Shown piece after piece: positions 49,544 to 59,742 of a stretch of DNA of 64,000 nt. A program made the translations under genes and the position numbers. This DNA comes from Bacteroidota bacterium. Lineage in GTDB: Bacteria; Bacteroidota; Bacteroidia; B-17B0; Aurantibacillaceae. Each line of letters opens with the position of its first letter. Positions within the stretch are counted from its first letter, which is position 1. The notes below the pieces were generated by a model. It did no database searches. It was not told the DNA's origin and saw nothing but the letters and a program-made list of their open reading frames with translations. The stretch covers positions 1 to 64,000 of the forward strand of contig JADJSH010000003.1 in assembly GCA_016711805.1 (NCBI GenBank), read 5' to 3'.

Positions 49544-50740
49544 CTATTTTGTGTTTAATTTATCTGCTAAAAACTTACTCATACTAAAACAAGCTTGTAA
49601 CAAATAACCGCCTGTTGGCGCATCCCAATCTAACATTTCGCCTACGCAATAATGATTGGGAAGTTTTTTTAATTCTAAACTATCGGTTACTTCATCTAAA
49701 GCAATTCCTCCAACGGTAGAAATAGCATCGTCCATAGGAGCAAAGCTTGTAATGTTTAATGGATAAGACTTTATGAGTTCACTTAAAAATTGAACATTAC
49801 TATATTCGTCTTTAGAAGAAGAGCGTTTCAATAATTCTATTTGAGTTGTAGATAGATTTATCTTTTTTTCAAGCACCTCTTTAATCGATAATTTCCCTTT
49901 GTTTTCTATACGTTCGATGATTTCTTCTAAAGGCAAATCGGGCTTGAAATCAATTTGAATGTAAGCGAATTTATTTTGAATAAGTTGCTTTCTAATTTCA
50001 GGACTTAAAGGATAAATACCACTTCCTTCAATTCCAAATTCTGTGATTACGGCTTCTCCTTTTCGTGAAATATGACCGCAGGTGAATTCACAATTTTTTA
50101 AAGGACTTCCTTGATGATTTTTTATAAAATCTGCGTTCCAATTAATTTGATAAGCACAATTAGAAGGATAAAATTTATTTGTATTAACTCCTTTTTCATT
50201 AAAATAATTTGTCCAATTGCCATCACTGCCTGTTACTTTCCAACTAGCGCCACCTAAAGCAAAAACAACCACATCAGCTTTTACCTTTTTTGTTTCTCCA
50301 GCATTTGAAAATACTAATTCATCATCTGCCCAACCTTGCCAAAGATGATTGTATAAAATAGCCACTTTGTTTTTCTCTAGCTGTTTTTCAATGTGTTGTA
50401 ATACTTCAATAGGTTTTATTCCCTTTATAGGAAACACGCGCTTACTTGTGCCTACGTAGGTTTCGATGCCAATTTGTTTTAACCAATTTCTAAAATCTGT
50501 ATTTGAAAAGTGGCATAAAAAAGGTTCTATAAATTCTTTTGGGTGGTAACGTTTTGCAAACTGGACTAAATCCTCAGAGTGCGTTAAATTAAATCCTCCT
50601 TTACCTGCCACTAAAAATTTGCGTCCTAGTGCGGCGTTTTTTTCATAGATAGAAATGTTGAATTTATTCGCATCTAATGAACAAGCCAGCATCAATGATG
50701 CTGGCCCGCCACCTATTATTACTATGTTTTGTTTAGACAA
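49544..50740 (-). CDS. TIGR03862 family flavoprotein (BaiN-like)
   Basis: The 398-residue protein has the FAD motif 'VIIGGGPASLMLACSL' and the strongly conserved 'GRKFLVAGKGGFNLTHSED' of the TIGR03862/BaiN-type flavoproteins, together with 'VVFALGGASWKVTGSDGNW', 'AYQINWNADFI' and a C-terminal 'HYCVGEMLDWDAPTGGYLLQACFSM'. Members are thought to be NAD(P)H- or FAD-dependent oxidoreductases, with substrates unknown for most. It starts 2 bases after the dipeptidase stop, so the two are cotranscribed. Confidence 0.88.
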   Translation of the reverse strand: MSKQNIVIIGGGPASLMLACSLDANKFNISIYEKNAALGRKFLVAGKGGFNLTHSEDLVQFAKRYHPKEFIEPFLCHFSNTDFRNWLKQIGIETYVGTSKRVFPIKGIKPIEVLQHIEKQLEKNKVAILYNHLWQGWADDELVFSNAGETKKVKADVVVFALGGASWKVTGSDGNWTNYFNEKGVNTNKFYPSNCAYQINWNADFIKNHQGSPLKNCEFTCGHISRKGEAVITEFGIEGSGIYPLSPEIRKQLIQNKFAYIQIDFKPDLPLEEIIERIENKGKLSIKEVLEKKINLSTTQIELLKRSSSKDEYSNVQFLSELIKSYPLNITSFAPMDDAISTVGGIALDEVTDSLELKKLPNHYCVGEMLDWDAPTGGYLLQACFSMSKFLADKLNTK

Positions 50741-50742
50741 AA

Positions 50743-52128
50743 CTAAGCAGTAAAATATTTATAAAACAAAGGAATGGTTTCGATACCTCTGTAATAATTA
50801 AATAAACCATAATGTTCGTTTGGCGAATGCAAGCCATCGCTATCTAATCCAAAGCCAAATAAAATACTATCCATTCCTAACTCTTTCTTAAATAAAGCTA
50901 CAATTGGAATACTGCCTCCACTGCGAGTTGGCACTGGCTTTTTACCATAGGTTTCTTGCATCGCTTTGCTTGCTGCTAAAAACCCTTTTGAGTCGGTAGG
51001 GACTACTACAGGCTCTCCACCGTGATGCGCAGTTACTTTTACTTTAACAGATTTCGGAACAATGCTTTCAAAATGTTTGATAAACAAATCGCTGATTTCT
51101 TTAGACGATTGATTAGGCACTAAACGCATCGATATTTTTGCAAATGCTTTTGATGGTAATACCGTTTTTGCACCATCGCCTGTATAGCCGCCCCAAATAC
51201 CATTTACATCTAAAGTTGGGCGTATACCAGTTCTTTCGTTTGTTGAATAGCCTTTTTCTCCGCGCTCTTCATCAATATTCAAATCTTTTCTAAAATCGTT
51301 TAGATCAAATGGTGCTTTTGCCATTTCAGCTCTTTCTGCATCACTTAATTCTTGCACTTTATCGTAAAAACCAGGAACAGTAATGTGATTATTTTCATCA
51401 TGACAAGAAGCAATTAACTTGCATAGAATATTGATTGGATTAGCCACTGCGCCTCCATACACACCGCTGTGTAAATCTCTATTTGGTCCAACCACTTCCA
51501 CTTCCATATAAGCCAGTCCTCTTAATCCACTATCAATACTTGGAATATCGTTAGCAATAATAGATGTATCTGAAATTAAAATAATATCTCCTTTTAGTTT
51601 TTCTTTATTTTTAATAATCCATGGACCTAAGTTTGATGAACCAACTTCTTCTTCACCTTCAATCATAAATTTCACATTGCAAGGCAAGGTGTTTGTTTTC
51701 ATCATGGTTTCAAAAGCTTTCACGTGCATGTACATTTGGCCTTTATCATCGCAAGCCCCACGTGCAAAAATAGCACCTTCAGGATGAATGTCTGTTTTTT
51801 TTATAACAGGCTCAAATGGTGGAGAATCCCACAAATCCAATGGATCTGCAGGTTGCACATCATAATGTCCGTAAACCACTACGGTTGGTTTTGAAGAATC
51901 AATTATTTTTTCTCCATAAACAACTGGATAGCCTTTTGTTTGGCAAATTTCCACTTTATCTGCTCCTGCTTCTATTAAACGTTGTTTAACTGCTTCGGCA
52001 GTGGTAAACATGTCGGGTTTATGCTCTGGTTTCGCACTAATTGACGGGATTTTTAACAAATCTAAAAGTTCATTTAAAAAACGTTCTTTGTTTGAATTAA
52101 CGTAGGATTGTATCTGATTTAGTTCCAT
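50743..52128 (-). CDS. M20 family dipeptidase
   Basis: The 461-residue metallopeptidase has the M20 zinc ligands: 'VVVYGHYDVQPADPL' (H88, D90), 'GAIFARGACDDKGQMYMHVKA' (D127), 'MIEGEEEVGSSNL' (E159/E160) and 'GSIPIVALFKKELG'. The dimerisation domain lies at about residues 215-390. It fits carnosinase/beta-Ala-Xaa dipeptidase-type enzymes that hydrolyse dipeptides in the cytoplasm. No signal peptide is seen. It lies upstream of the flavoprotein gene on the same strand and may share a transcript. Confidence 0.93.
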   Translation of the reverse strand: MELNQIQSYVNSNKERFLNELLDLLKIPSISAKPEHKPDMFTTAEAVKQRLIEAGADKVEICQTKGYPVVYGEKIIDSSKPTVVVYGHYDVQPADPLDLWDSPPFEPVIKKTDIHPEGAIFARGACDDKGQMYMHVKAFETMMKTNTLPCNVKFMIEGEEEVGSSNLGPWIIKNKEKLKGDIILISDTSIIANDIPSIDSGLRGLAYMEVEVVGPNRDLHSGVYGGAVANPINILCKLIASCHDENNHITVPGFYDKVQELSDAERAEMAKAPFDLNDFRKDLNIDEERGEKGYSTNERTGIRPTLDVNGIWGGYTGDGAKTVLPSKAFAKISMRLVPNQSSKEISDLFIKHFESIVPKSVKVKVTAHHGGEPVVVPTDSKGFLAASKAMQETYGKKPVPTRSGGSIPIVALFKKELGMDSILFGFGLDSDGLHSPNEHYGLFNYYRGIETIPLFYKYFTA

Positions 52129-52194
52129 TATTGTAGAATTTTGGTACTAATGTACTTTTTTTATTTAAAAGGTGCTTTTGAATGATTGAAAAAA

Positions 52195-52225
52195 TTGTGA
52201 ATTAGTTGTTTATAGCTTATTTTTG
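52195..52225 (+). promoter_or_regulatory. Promoter close to the 52231 start
   Basis: TTG at 52195-52197, 20 bases, then TATTTTTG at 52218-52225, a full TAnnTTTG box. The ATG at 52231 follows after only 5 bases, so transcription would begin at or next to the start codon. Confidence 0.5.
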
Positions 52226-52230
52226 AGATT

Positions 52231-54768
52231 ATGAGAACACTATACACAACCATTTTTTTAAGCTTGTTTTTTATTGGGTCTTTAAAAGCTCAATTAACAA
52301 CCACACAAACATTAACTGCTCAGCAGCTTGTGCAGAACGTTTTATTGGGAAGTGGGGTTACAGCTAGTAACATTACTTTTTCTGGTGATCCGCTTCAAAT
52401 TGCTCAATTTTTTGCTACCCCAAGTACTAATTTAGGGATTCCATCTGGAATATTTTTAAGCACTGGTCACGCTTCTACAGCCAATGCCAATGGACCTCAA
52501 GGGCCAAATAATTCTGGAAGTACTGGAACCAACTGGAGTGGACCAGGCGATGCTTTACTAGATGTAGTTTCTGGTGTAAACACCTTTGATGCGGCTGTAT
52601 TAGAATTTGATTTTATTCCAACAGGAGATTCGGTAAAATTCAGATACTGTTTTGGTTCTGAAGAATATCCTGAATATGTAAATGCAGGTGTAAATGATGC
52701 CTTTGCTTTCTTTTTAAGCGGCCCTAATCCCGCTGGAGGAAATTACGTTAATAAAAATGTGGCACTATTGCCAGGTACTAGCACTGCAGTATCTATCGAC
52801 AATGTAAATGCTGGATTAAATGCAACTTATTATAGAAGCAATACTGGAAGTCCTATTAACTGCGAGTTTGATGGTTTAACAACTGTTTTATATGCATTAG
52901 AGAAAATAGTTTGCGGACAAACTTACCATATAAAAATTGCGATTGCAGATGGTGGTGATGGTGTTTGGGATTCAGGCGTGTTTTTAGAAGGTGGTTCTTT
53001 TAGTAGTTTACCTCCATTAAACGTTTTCACTACTAATTCAAATTCTAACATACCAGATTCTATTTTAGTAGAAGATTGTAATACCTACTGTGCTTATTTT
53101 ATTAGAAATGGAAATTTAGCTAACGTAGATTCTTTTAATTTACAAGTTACTGGAAATGCATTATTAGGTCCTGATTATATTCAATCTGGAAATGCAGGTT
53201 TTACTTGGCCAACTAAATTAATTTTTGGAGTTGGTCAGGACACAATTAAAATTTGCAACATCAATGCTTTACAAGATAATTTAATTGAAGGGACGGATAC
53301 TATTAAGTTTGCCATGTCGAGTTTTGTAACCAACACATTATCCTGTTTATCTTCTAATGCCATTAAATTTAACTTATACATTAAAGATTATACCCCAATT
53401 GGTATAGGGCAAAATAACACATCGGTCTGCACTGGAAACTCAATTGTTTTGAATGCAGGTGCTACAAATGGTTATGCACCTTATACTTATACTTGGACCG
53501 CTCCTGCTGTAAATACACCTACCTTTAATACAGGACCTATAAACTCTACGCAAATTTATACCATAACGGTGAATGATATATGTAACAAACCTGTTACACA
53601 GCAAATCACCATAAATCCTGTTTCTACCCCAACAGTAGTAAGTACCAATACCGTTATTTGTGCAGGAACTACTGCAACTGTAATTGCTTCCGGTGCTACA
53701 ACATACACTTGGAGCAATGGCGCCGCAAATGATAGTTTGTTTGTGAACCCTTCATCAAATACAACTTATACTGTTATAGGTGCTAATGGCGCATGTACAA
53801 ACTCAGCTGTTGCAACAGTAACTGTCATCGGGTTCTCCCTTTCAATCACAGGAAACAATTCGATTTGTTTAGGTCAAAGTACAACGTTAACTGCCTCTGG
53901 TAGCCCAACAACTTACGTTTGGAATAACGGTACAACAAATATATCTACTGTTGTTTCTCCAACAGTTACTACAAATTATACGGTAAGTTCTATTGCAGCA
54001 TCATGCTCAAATACAGCTGTTTACACGGTAAGTGTTACTCCACCACCAACGCTAACAGTTACTGGCACGCCTTATTGTGCTGGGCAAACAACAACCGTTA
54101 CTGCAACTGGAGCTACTAGTTACACTTGGAGCACTGGTTCAACAACTAATTCCATTGTTGTATCTCCAATTGGTACTTCTTCTTATACTGTTATCGGAAC
54201 AAGTATTCCATCATGTACAAGTAGTTCGGTATTTTCGCCAAGTGTTATAACTAGCTCTCCACAAATCATTAATACATCTCCTGTATTATTTTGTTTGGAT
54301 TCAACAAAAGCAATCACTGTAAGAATTGATGGCGGCAATCAACCTTACAACGTAAGTTGGTTAATTCCTGGAGGAGGTATTATCCCATTTGACACTACTG
54401 GTTATACGTATTACTTTACACAAAGTAATACCCCAAGTAGTGGTTCTTACACTATTATTGTGACTGATCAGTGCTTATATTCTGACACCTTAGCTATTGA
54501 CATTAATAGTATTGATTGTGATATTATCATGCCTAACGTAGTAACCCCTAACGGTGATGGCATCAATGACTTTTTTAGAATTAATGGTTTAGAAAATTTT
54601 CCAGGTTCATCATTAAATTCTTATAATAGATGGGGAAACAAAATTTACAGTAGTGATGATTATAAAAATGATTGGTCGCCAAAGGTAAGCGATGGCACTT
54701 ATTTTTATATTCTTAATGTATCTGACGGCAGGAAGTTTAATGGATTTTTTCAAGTGTTTAGCAATTAA
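52231..54768 (+). CDS. Choice-of-anchor L surface protein with T9SS type B tail
   Basis: The 845-residue protein has a signal peptide ('RTLYTTIFLSLFFIGSLKAQ'). Residues 20-260 are a choice-of-anchor L domain ('TQTLTAQQLVQNVLLGSGVTASNITFSGDPLQIAQF', 'VSGVNTFDAAVLEFDFIPTGDSVKFRYCFGSEEYPEYV'). Five or more Ig-like repeats of about 80 residues follow, each with 'SICLGQSTTLTASGSPTTYVWNNGTTN'-like sequence. A CHU_C tail ends it ('MPNVVTPNGDGINDFFRINGL', 'SYNRWGNKIYSSDDYKNDW'). This is a T9SS type B substrate, probably held at the surface, for adhesion or gliding. It is in an overlapping unit with the next gene. Confidence 0.92.
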   Translation: MRTLYTTIFLSLFFIGSLKAQLTTTQTLTAQQLVQNVLLGSGVTASNITFSGDPLQIAQFFATPSTNLGIPSGIFLSTGHASTANANGPQGPNNSGSTGTNWSGPGDALLDVVSGVNTFDAAVLEFDFIPTGDSVKFRYCFGSEEYPEYVNAGVNDAFAFFLSGPNPAGGNYVNKNVALLPGTSTAVSIDNVNAGLNATYYRSNTGSPINCEFDGLTTVLYALEKIVCGQTYHIKIAIADGGDGVWDSGVFLEGGSFSSLPPLNVFTTNSNSNIPDSILVEDCNTYCAYFIRNGNLANVDSFNLQVTGNALLGPDYIQSGNAGFTWPTKLIFGVGQDTIKICNINALQDNLIEGTDTIKFAMSSFVTNTLSCLSSNAIKFNLYIKDYTPIGIGQNNTSVCTGNSIVLNAGATNGYAPYTYTWTAPAVNTPTFNTGPINSTQIYTITVNDICNKPVTQQITINPVSTPTVVSTNTVICAGTTATVIASGATTYTWSNGAANDSLFVNPSSNTTYTVIGANGACTNSAVATVTVIGFSLSITGNNSICLGQSTTLTASGSPTTYVWNNGTTNISTVVSPTVTTNYTVSSIAASCSNTAVYTVSVTPPPTLTVTGTPYCAGQTTTVTATGATSYTWSTGSTTNSIVVSPIGTSSYTVIGTSIPSCTSSSVFSPSVITSSPQIINTSPVLFCLDSTKAITVRIDGGNQPYNVSWLIPGGGIIPFDTTGYTYYFTQSNTPSSGSYTIIVTDQCLYSDTLAIDINSIDCDIIMPNVVTPNGDGINDFFRINGLENFPGSSLNSYNRWGNKIYSSDDYKNDWSPKVSDGTYFYILNVSDGRKFNGFFQVFSN

Positions 54769-54809
54769 AAAAGATTTTTAAACTAAAGACATATCTAATC
54801 ATCTCATTT

Positions 54810-57563
54810 TTGCTGCTATTTAAACTGGCAGAAGCAACTCATATTGTTGGTGGGGAAATTTACTATGATTATTTAGGTGGAAATAATTACAAAATAAGTA
54901 TGAAAGTATACAGGGACTGTATAAATGGTGTTCCACCATTTGACGGCTTCCCTGATGGTTTTGGAAATATTATTCCAGCATATTTTACCATATATGATGT
55001 GTTTGATAATCCAATTATCTCGAGTACGTTTAATGCGATTTCTTTTTCAACAGTTCCTCCCACCAATAACAGTCCTTGTGCTCCAACTACTGCAGGCAAT
55101 GCTTGCGTGGAAGAAGCCTTGTATGAAAAAATAGTGAACTTACCTCCTTCTGTTGGAGGATATTATGTCGTTTACCAAAGATGTTGCAGAAATGGAACTA
55201 TTTTAAATCTGATAAATCCTGGTTCTGTAGGGGCAAGTTATTGGGAGCATATCCCAGGACCTGAGGTTGTATCTAGTAATAATAGTCCACGTTTTACAAA
55301 CCGACCACCCATCTATATTTGCGATGGAATTCCAATTGCCTTTGATCACATTGCATCAGATCCTGATGGCGATTCATTAGTTTATAGTTTATGCGATCCG
55401 TTTAATGGACTTGATGCGTGCTGTCCAGTATTAAATTCAGGTGTTTCATTAGGGTTACTTTGTGGAAGTCCTCCTTCATCTTGTCCAACAGTTAATACGC
55501 CTCAACCATACGTAAGTGTTCCATTTATTGCTCCTTACAGTTCATCTTACCCTATGGCATCAAGTCCAGCAATTAACATCAATCCATCTACTGGATTTTT
55601 AGATGGTGTGCCGAATATTCAAGGGCAGTGGGTTGTTGGGGTTTGTGTGAGTGAATATAGAAACGGGCAATTGATTGGCGTCCATCATCGCGATTTTCAA
55701 TTTAATGTTATTCCCTGTCCATTTGTAGTTGTAGCAGATATTATATCTCAAACCACTACAAATAATGGGCAAGGCACAGGATATTGTAATGGTTTTACCA
55801 TATCCTACTCCAATAATAGTTATAATGGAACTAGTTACCTTTGGAACTTTGGCGATCCAAATACATTGGCAGATACATCTAACGCTTACAATCCTACTTA
55901 TACCTTCCCTTCGCCGGGAACCTACACAGTTACTTTGATTGTTAATCCAAATAGTGCATGTAGAGATACTGCCTACGAAGTTTTTAATGTTAACCCTTTA
56001 CTTACTCCCGATTATCTAGCCCCCTCTGCGCAATGTTTAAATGGCAACAGTTTTAACTTTAATGGAGGTGGTATCTTTCAGGGAAATGGAACATTTAATT
56101 GGAACTTTGGAGTAAATGCGACTCCACAAACCGCCAATACGGCAACTGTTAATAATGTATCTTTTAATACGCCAGGAGATTACCCTGTTGTTTTCACTGT
56201 ATCCGAAAACGGTTGCACCGCAACAGCAACAAAAACCGTTACTGTTTGGGAAAGTCCTGTGGCATCTATTGGAACCTATCCAAATTTAGGTTGCGACCCT
56301 CTCACCATAAATTTTAATAATACCAGTACTTCCGGAACTCCCTTGTCTATTTTATGGCAGTTTAGTGATGGCACTATCTCTACAGCGCAAAACCCAACTC
56401 ATGTTTTTACTCCACCAGGTGTATATGGTTTCTCACTCTCAATAAGTACAAATCAAAATTGCGTAGCTACTAGCCAAATACTTGCTGCAAATAGTATTAC
56501 CGTAATTACAACTCCAATAGCAGATTTTAATTATGTCTCCGCCTCCAGCTTATGCTTTAATAACAATAACTTTTCGTTTACAAATACCTCTCAGCAATTG
56601 AGTGCCACTGGAACACTATTTTGGACTTTTGGCGGTCCAGCTTCTACTCAAACATCTACGAGTCAAACTATATCAAATGTAACCTATAGTGTTGCAGGTT
56701 TATACCCCGTGACGTTAGTAGCCACAGACAACAATTGTTCGGATACCACTACTAAAACAATTGAACTATATGAAAATCCAATAGCATCTATAGATCCAAT
56801 AGTTGCTGTTGGTTGCGACCCTATGTCTATTCGTTTTCTCAACACGAGCACTGCGGCTTCAAACTTAAGCTATTTATGGAATTTTAGTGATGGAACAAGT
56901 TCAACTGAAGCAAGTCCAACTCATATATTTAGTCCGCCAGGTACTTATGATTATACTCTAAGTATAAAAACAACCAGCCAATGTATAGATAGTAGTCAAA
57001 TTGTCTCTGTATCAAGTATAACAGTAAATCCGTCGCCAGTAGCTAGCTTTACCGCAACGCCAATGGTAACCACTATTTTTGATCCTGATATTTTCTTTTT
57101 TAATATGTCCCTTACAACAGATATCGTAAGTTGGTACTATGACTTTGCAGATGGATCTGGATCGTCAGACGTAAATCCAATTCACACTTATACTACCTGG
57201 GGTGATTATTACGTAACTCAAACCATTACTAATTCTTATGCTTGCCCTAATACAACTACTCTATTAGTTCGTGTTTTACCTGAGTTTAGATTTTGGATAC
57301 CAAATGCTTTCACACCAGGAAATAAAGATAATTTGAATGACATTTTTAAACCAATCGTTTTTGGCGTAAAAGACTATACCTTTATGATTTTTGACAGATG
57401 GGGGGAATTAATTTATAAAACAAATGATACCGAAGCTGGATGGAATGGCACCTATAAAGGTAAACCTTGTACCGACGATGTTTATATTTGGAAATGCGAA
57501 TTCCAAAACATCGTGTCACAAGAACTAGAATCTCATGTTGGTCATGTGACATTAGTTAGATAA
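54810..57563 (+). CDS. PKD-repeat surface protein with T9SS type B tail
   Basis: The frame of 917 residues has an N-terminal domain 'ATHIVGGEIYYDYLGGNNYKISMKVYRDC', typical of gliding-associated surface proteins, at least five PKD repeats ('YLWNFGDPNTLADTSNAYNPTYTFPSPGTYTVTLIV' and others) and a CHU_C tail ('FWIPNAFTPGNKDNLNDIFKP', 'IFDRWGELIYKTNDTEAGWNG'). The start is not settled. TTG at 54810 leaves a short hydrophobic start, whereas the frame continues upstream to about 54765 through 'KKIFKLKTYLIISFLLL', a normal signal peptide, with no usual start codon. A one-base error in the A run at 54768-54773 would let ATG at 54740 serve. Confidence 0.85.
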   Translation: MLLFKLAEATHIVGGEIYYDYLGGNNYKISMKVYRDCINGVPPFDGFPDGFGNIIPAYFTIYDVFDNPIISSTFNAISFSTVPPTNNSPCAPTTAGNACVEEALYEKIVNLPPSVGGYYVVYQRCCRNGTILNLINPGSVGASYWEHIPGPEVVSSNNSPRFTNRPPIYICDGIPIAFDHIASDPDGDSLVYSLCDPFNGLDACCPVLNSGVSLGLLCGSPPSSCPTVNTPQPYVSVPFIAPYSSSYPMASSPAININPSTGFLDGVPNIQGQWVVGVCVSEYRNGQLIGVHHRDFQFNVIPCPFVVVADIISQTTTNNGQGTGYCNGFTISYSNNSYNGTSYLWNFGDPNTLADTSNAYNPTYTFPSPGTYTVTLIVNPNSACRDTAYEVFNVNPLLTPDYLAPSAQCLNGNSFNFNGGGIFQGNGTFNWNFGVNATPQTANTATVNNVSFNTPGDYPVVFTVSENGCTATATKTVTVWESPVASIGTYPNLGCDPLTINFNNTSTSGTPLSILWQFSDGTISTAQNPTHVFTPPGVYGFSLSISTNQNCVATSQILAANSITVITTPIADFNYVSASSLCFNNNNFSFTNTSQQLSATGTLFWTFGGPASTQTSTSQTISNVTYSVAGLYPVTLVATDNNCSDTTTKTIELYENPIASIDPIVAVGCDPMSIRFLNTSTAASNLSYLWNFSDGTSSTEASPTHIFSPPGTYDYTLSIKTTSQCIDSSQIVSVSSITVNPSPVASFTATPMVTTIFDPDIFFFNMSLTTDIVSWYYDFADGSGSSDVNPIHTYTTWGDYYVTQTITNSYACPNTTTLLVRVLPEFRFWIPNAFTPGNKDNLNDIFKPIVFGVKDYTFMIFDRWGELIYKTNDTEAGWNGTYKGKPCTDDVYIWKCEFQNIVSQELESHVGHVTLVR

Positions 57564-57645
57564 CGCGCGTTGAATTAATAAATGGTTGTTCATAATCCCT
57601 ATTACTTTTTTGATTTCATCTAAAAAAATTACTTTCTTTTGTTAG

Positions 57646-59637
57646 GTGAACATTTTATTTACAAAAATAAGAGACAAGCATGCGCTTTGGTATAAAGGAA
57701 TTGTATTTGCTTTTTGCGTCGCCGTTTGCACATATCTTCTTCCTAAAAGCAATTCCTCACAAACGACACACGTTAACGTTGGAGACGTTTGGTTAAATAA
57801 TGACTTTATTTCAACAATTGATTTTTTGGTTAAGAAAACAAATGCAGAAATAACTACAGAAAAAAAAGAATTAAAAAAACAAATCGTCTATTTTAAAAAA
57901 ACACCTGGTAACATTAGTGCCTTGCTCTCAAATTTATCTAATTTACCTCATAATAAAGCAATAGACGTAAAAGTTCTTTTAGACAGTGTGTTTAATGTCG
58001 GCATCTATTTTTCAAACCAACAGAATATATATCAAGACTCAGTTATGTATATAGTGAGTAATAACGAAGTTGTACTTACCAAAAGACAAAAATTATTTGA
58101 TAAACAAAAATTAAATCATATTCTATCACAGCAAATTGCTAATAACACTGTTGTAAACGAAATTGTTTCCCAAATACAGCCAAATATTACTTATGATGAA
58201 ATATTGTCGAACGAAATGGCAACAGAAGATCCTGAAGTAAATTACATTTATAAATCTAAAATTGTAAAAGGCGATGTGTTGTTACATAAAAATGATGTTG
58301 TAACAGAGGAACAATCTCAAATTTTAAAAAGCTATCATCAGGCCTTAACCGAACAAGAAATAGAAACATCACAACTATCAATTATTATAGGTCAATTTTT
58401 AGCTTGTGTTTTAGTATTAGGCATCATGATGTTGTTCTTGGCTTTTTTTAGAAAATCTATTTTCAGTCAAAACACACAGGTTACGTTTATATTTTTAATC
58501 ATTTTACTGATTATTATTATTACAAGCATCGTTGCAAAATACAATGTTAACTACATTTATGCCGTTCCTTTTTGTTTAGTGCCGATATTGATTAGGGTTT
58601 TCTTTGATAGCCGAACTTCTCTATTTAATTTTTTAAATATCATTTTAATATGCGCCTTTTTTACCCCCGATAAATTCGAATTCGTATTTATACAGCTCAT
58701 TGCTGGTATAGGAACCATATTTAGTGTAGCTGATATGGGCAAGCGCTCTAAATTATTTGTGTCGGCCTTACTTACTTTTGTGTTCTACGTGTTGGCATTT
58801 GTGGCCTACCATTTAATAAATAATACCCCGTTAGCCATTAGTAATATTCAAAGTTATGTACCATTTTTATTAAGCAGTGTATGTGTCTTATTTTCATTTC
58901 CTCTCATCTATATATTTGAAAAATTATTTGGTTTTGTATCTGACTTTACCTTACTAGAATTGTGCGATTTAAATTCCCCCTTGTTGCGTCAACTTTCACA
59001 AAAAATTCCTGGCACCTTTCAACACTCATTACAAGTAGCAAATTTAGCTGAAGAGGCGTGTTATAAAATTGGCGGCAATGCTTTGCTAGTAAGAACTGGT
59101 GCTATGTATCACGACATTGGAAAAATGAGTAACCCTCGTTTTTTTACTGAAAATCAAGTTGGTGAGGTCAGCCCACACGAAGATTTATCTGCAGAGGAAA
59201 GTGCGCAAATTATTATTGGTCATGTAATTAAGGGTGTAGAAATTGCCAAGGAAAATAAACTGCCGGAAACCGTGATCGATTTTATCCGAACACATCACGG
59301 TACAACAACTACAAGGTATTTCTTATACAACTATAAAAAAGAACACGAAGGAGAAATAATTAACGAAGATTTATTCAGGTATCCAGGCCCAATTCCGTTT
59401 AGCAAAGAAACTGCTATTTTAATGATGGCGGATGGCGTAGAGGCTTCTTCGCGTAGTTTAAAAAAATATGATGCTATTGCTATTGACGAGTTGGTAGATA
59501 GAATTATCAATCATCAAATAAATGAAAATCAATTTATGAATGCCGATATTACATTCAGAGATATCAATCAAATTAAAAAAATATTCAAAAAACGATTGAT
59601 GAATATTTATCATGTAAGAATCGAGTATCCTAGATAA
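57646..59637 (+). CDS. 7TM-HD phosphohydrolase (PgpH-like)
   Basis: The 663-residue protein has an N-terminal membrane helix (about residues 17-33), a periplasmic sensor domain to about 245 (7TMR-HDED-like), seven membrane helices to about 425 and a cytoplasmic HD domain. The HD motif is 'TGAMYHDIGKMSNPRFFTENQ' (H489, D490), preceded by 'GTFQHSLQVANLAEEACYKIGG' and followed by 'VIKGVEIAKENKLPETVIDFIRTHHGTTTTRYFLY'. This is the layout of PgpH, which breaks down cyclic di-AMP. It should tie a surface signal to nucleotide second-messenger levels and to potassium and cell-wall homeostasis. GTG at 57646 is the best start. Confidence 0.9.
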   Translation: MNILFTKIRDKHALWYKGIVFAFCVAVCTYLLPKSNSSQTTHVNVGDVWLNNDFISTIDFLVKKTNAEITTEKKELKKQIVYFKKTPGNISALLSNLSNLPHNKAIDVKVLLDSVFNVGIYFSNQQNIYQDSVMYIVSNNEVVLTKRQKLFDKQKLNHILSQQIANNTVVNEIVSQIQPNITYDEILSNEMATEDPEVNYIYKSKIVKGDVLLHKNDVVTEEQSQILKSYHQALTEQEIETSQLSIIIGQFLACVLVLGIMMLFLAFFRKSIFSQNTQVTFIFLIILLIIIITSIVAKYNVNYIYAVPFCLVPILIRVFFDSRTSLFNFLNIILICAFFTPDKFEFVFIQLIAGIGTIFSVADMGKRSKLFVSALLTFVFYVLAFVAYHLINNTPLAISNIQSYVPFLLSSVCVLFSFPLIYIFEKLFGFVSDFTLLELCDLNSPLLRQLSQKIPGTFQHSLQVANLAEEACYKIGGNALLVRTGAMYHDIGKMSNPRFFTENQVGEVSPHEDLSAEESAQIIIGHVIKGVEIAKENKLPETVIDFIRTHHGTTTTRYFLYNYKKEHEGEIINEDLFRYPGPIPFSKETAILMMADGVEASSRSLKKYDAIAIDELVDRIINHQINENQFMNADITFRDINQIKKIFKKRLMNIYHVRIEYPR

Positions 59638-59693
59638 ATTTTCTAGGAACAGCATCCGCGTAAATAGAATACTAAAAACTTTTGCCAATATAG

Positions 59694-59722
59694 TTGAATT
59701 GAGCTATTAATTTGTATTTTTG
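59694..59722 (+). promoter_or_regulatory. Promoter for the 59743 gene
   Basis: TTG at 59694-59696, 18 bases, then TATTTTTG at 59715-59722, which matches TAnnTTTG. The gene start lies 20 bases further on. Confidence 0.5.
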
Positions 59723-59742
59723 GCTAAATAACTAGAAAACAG

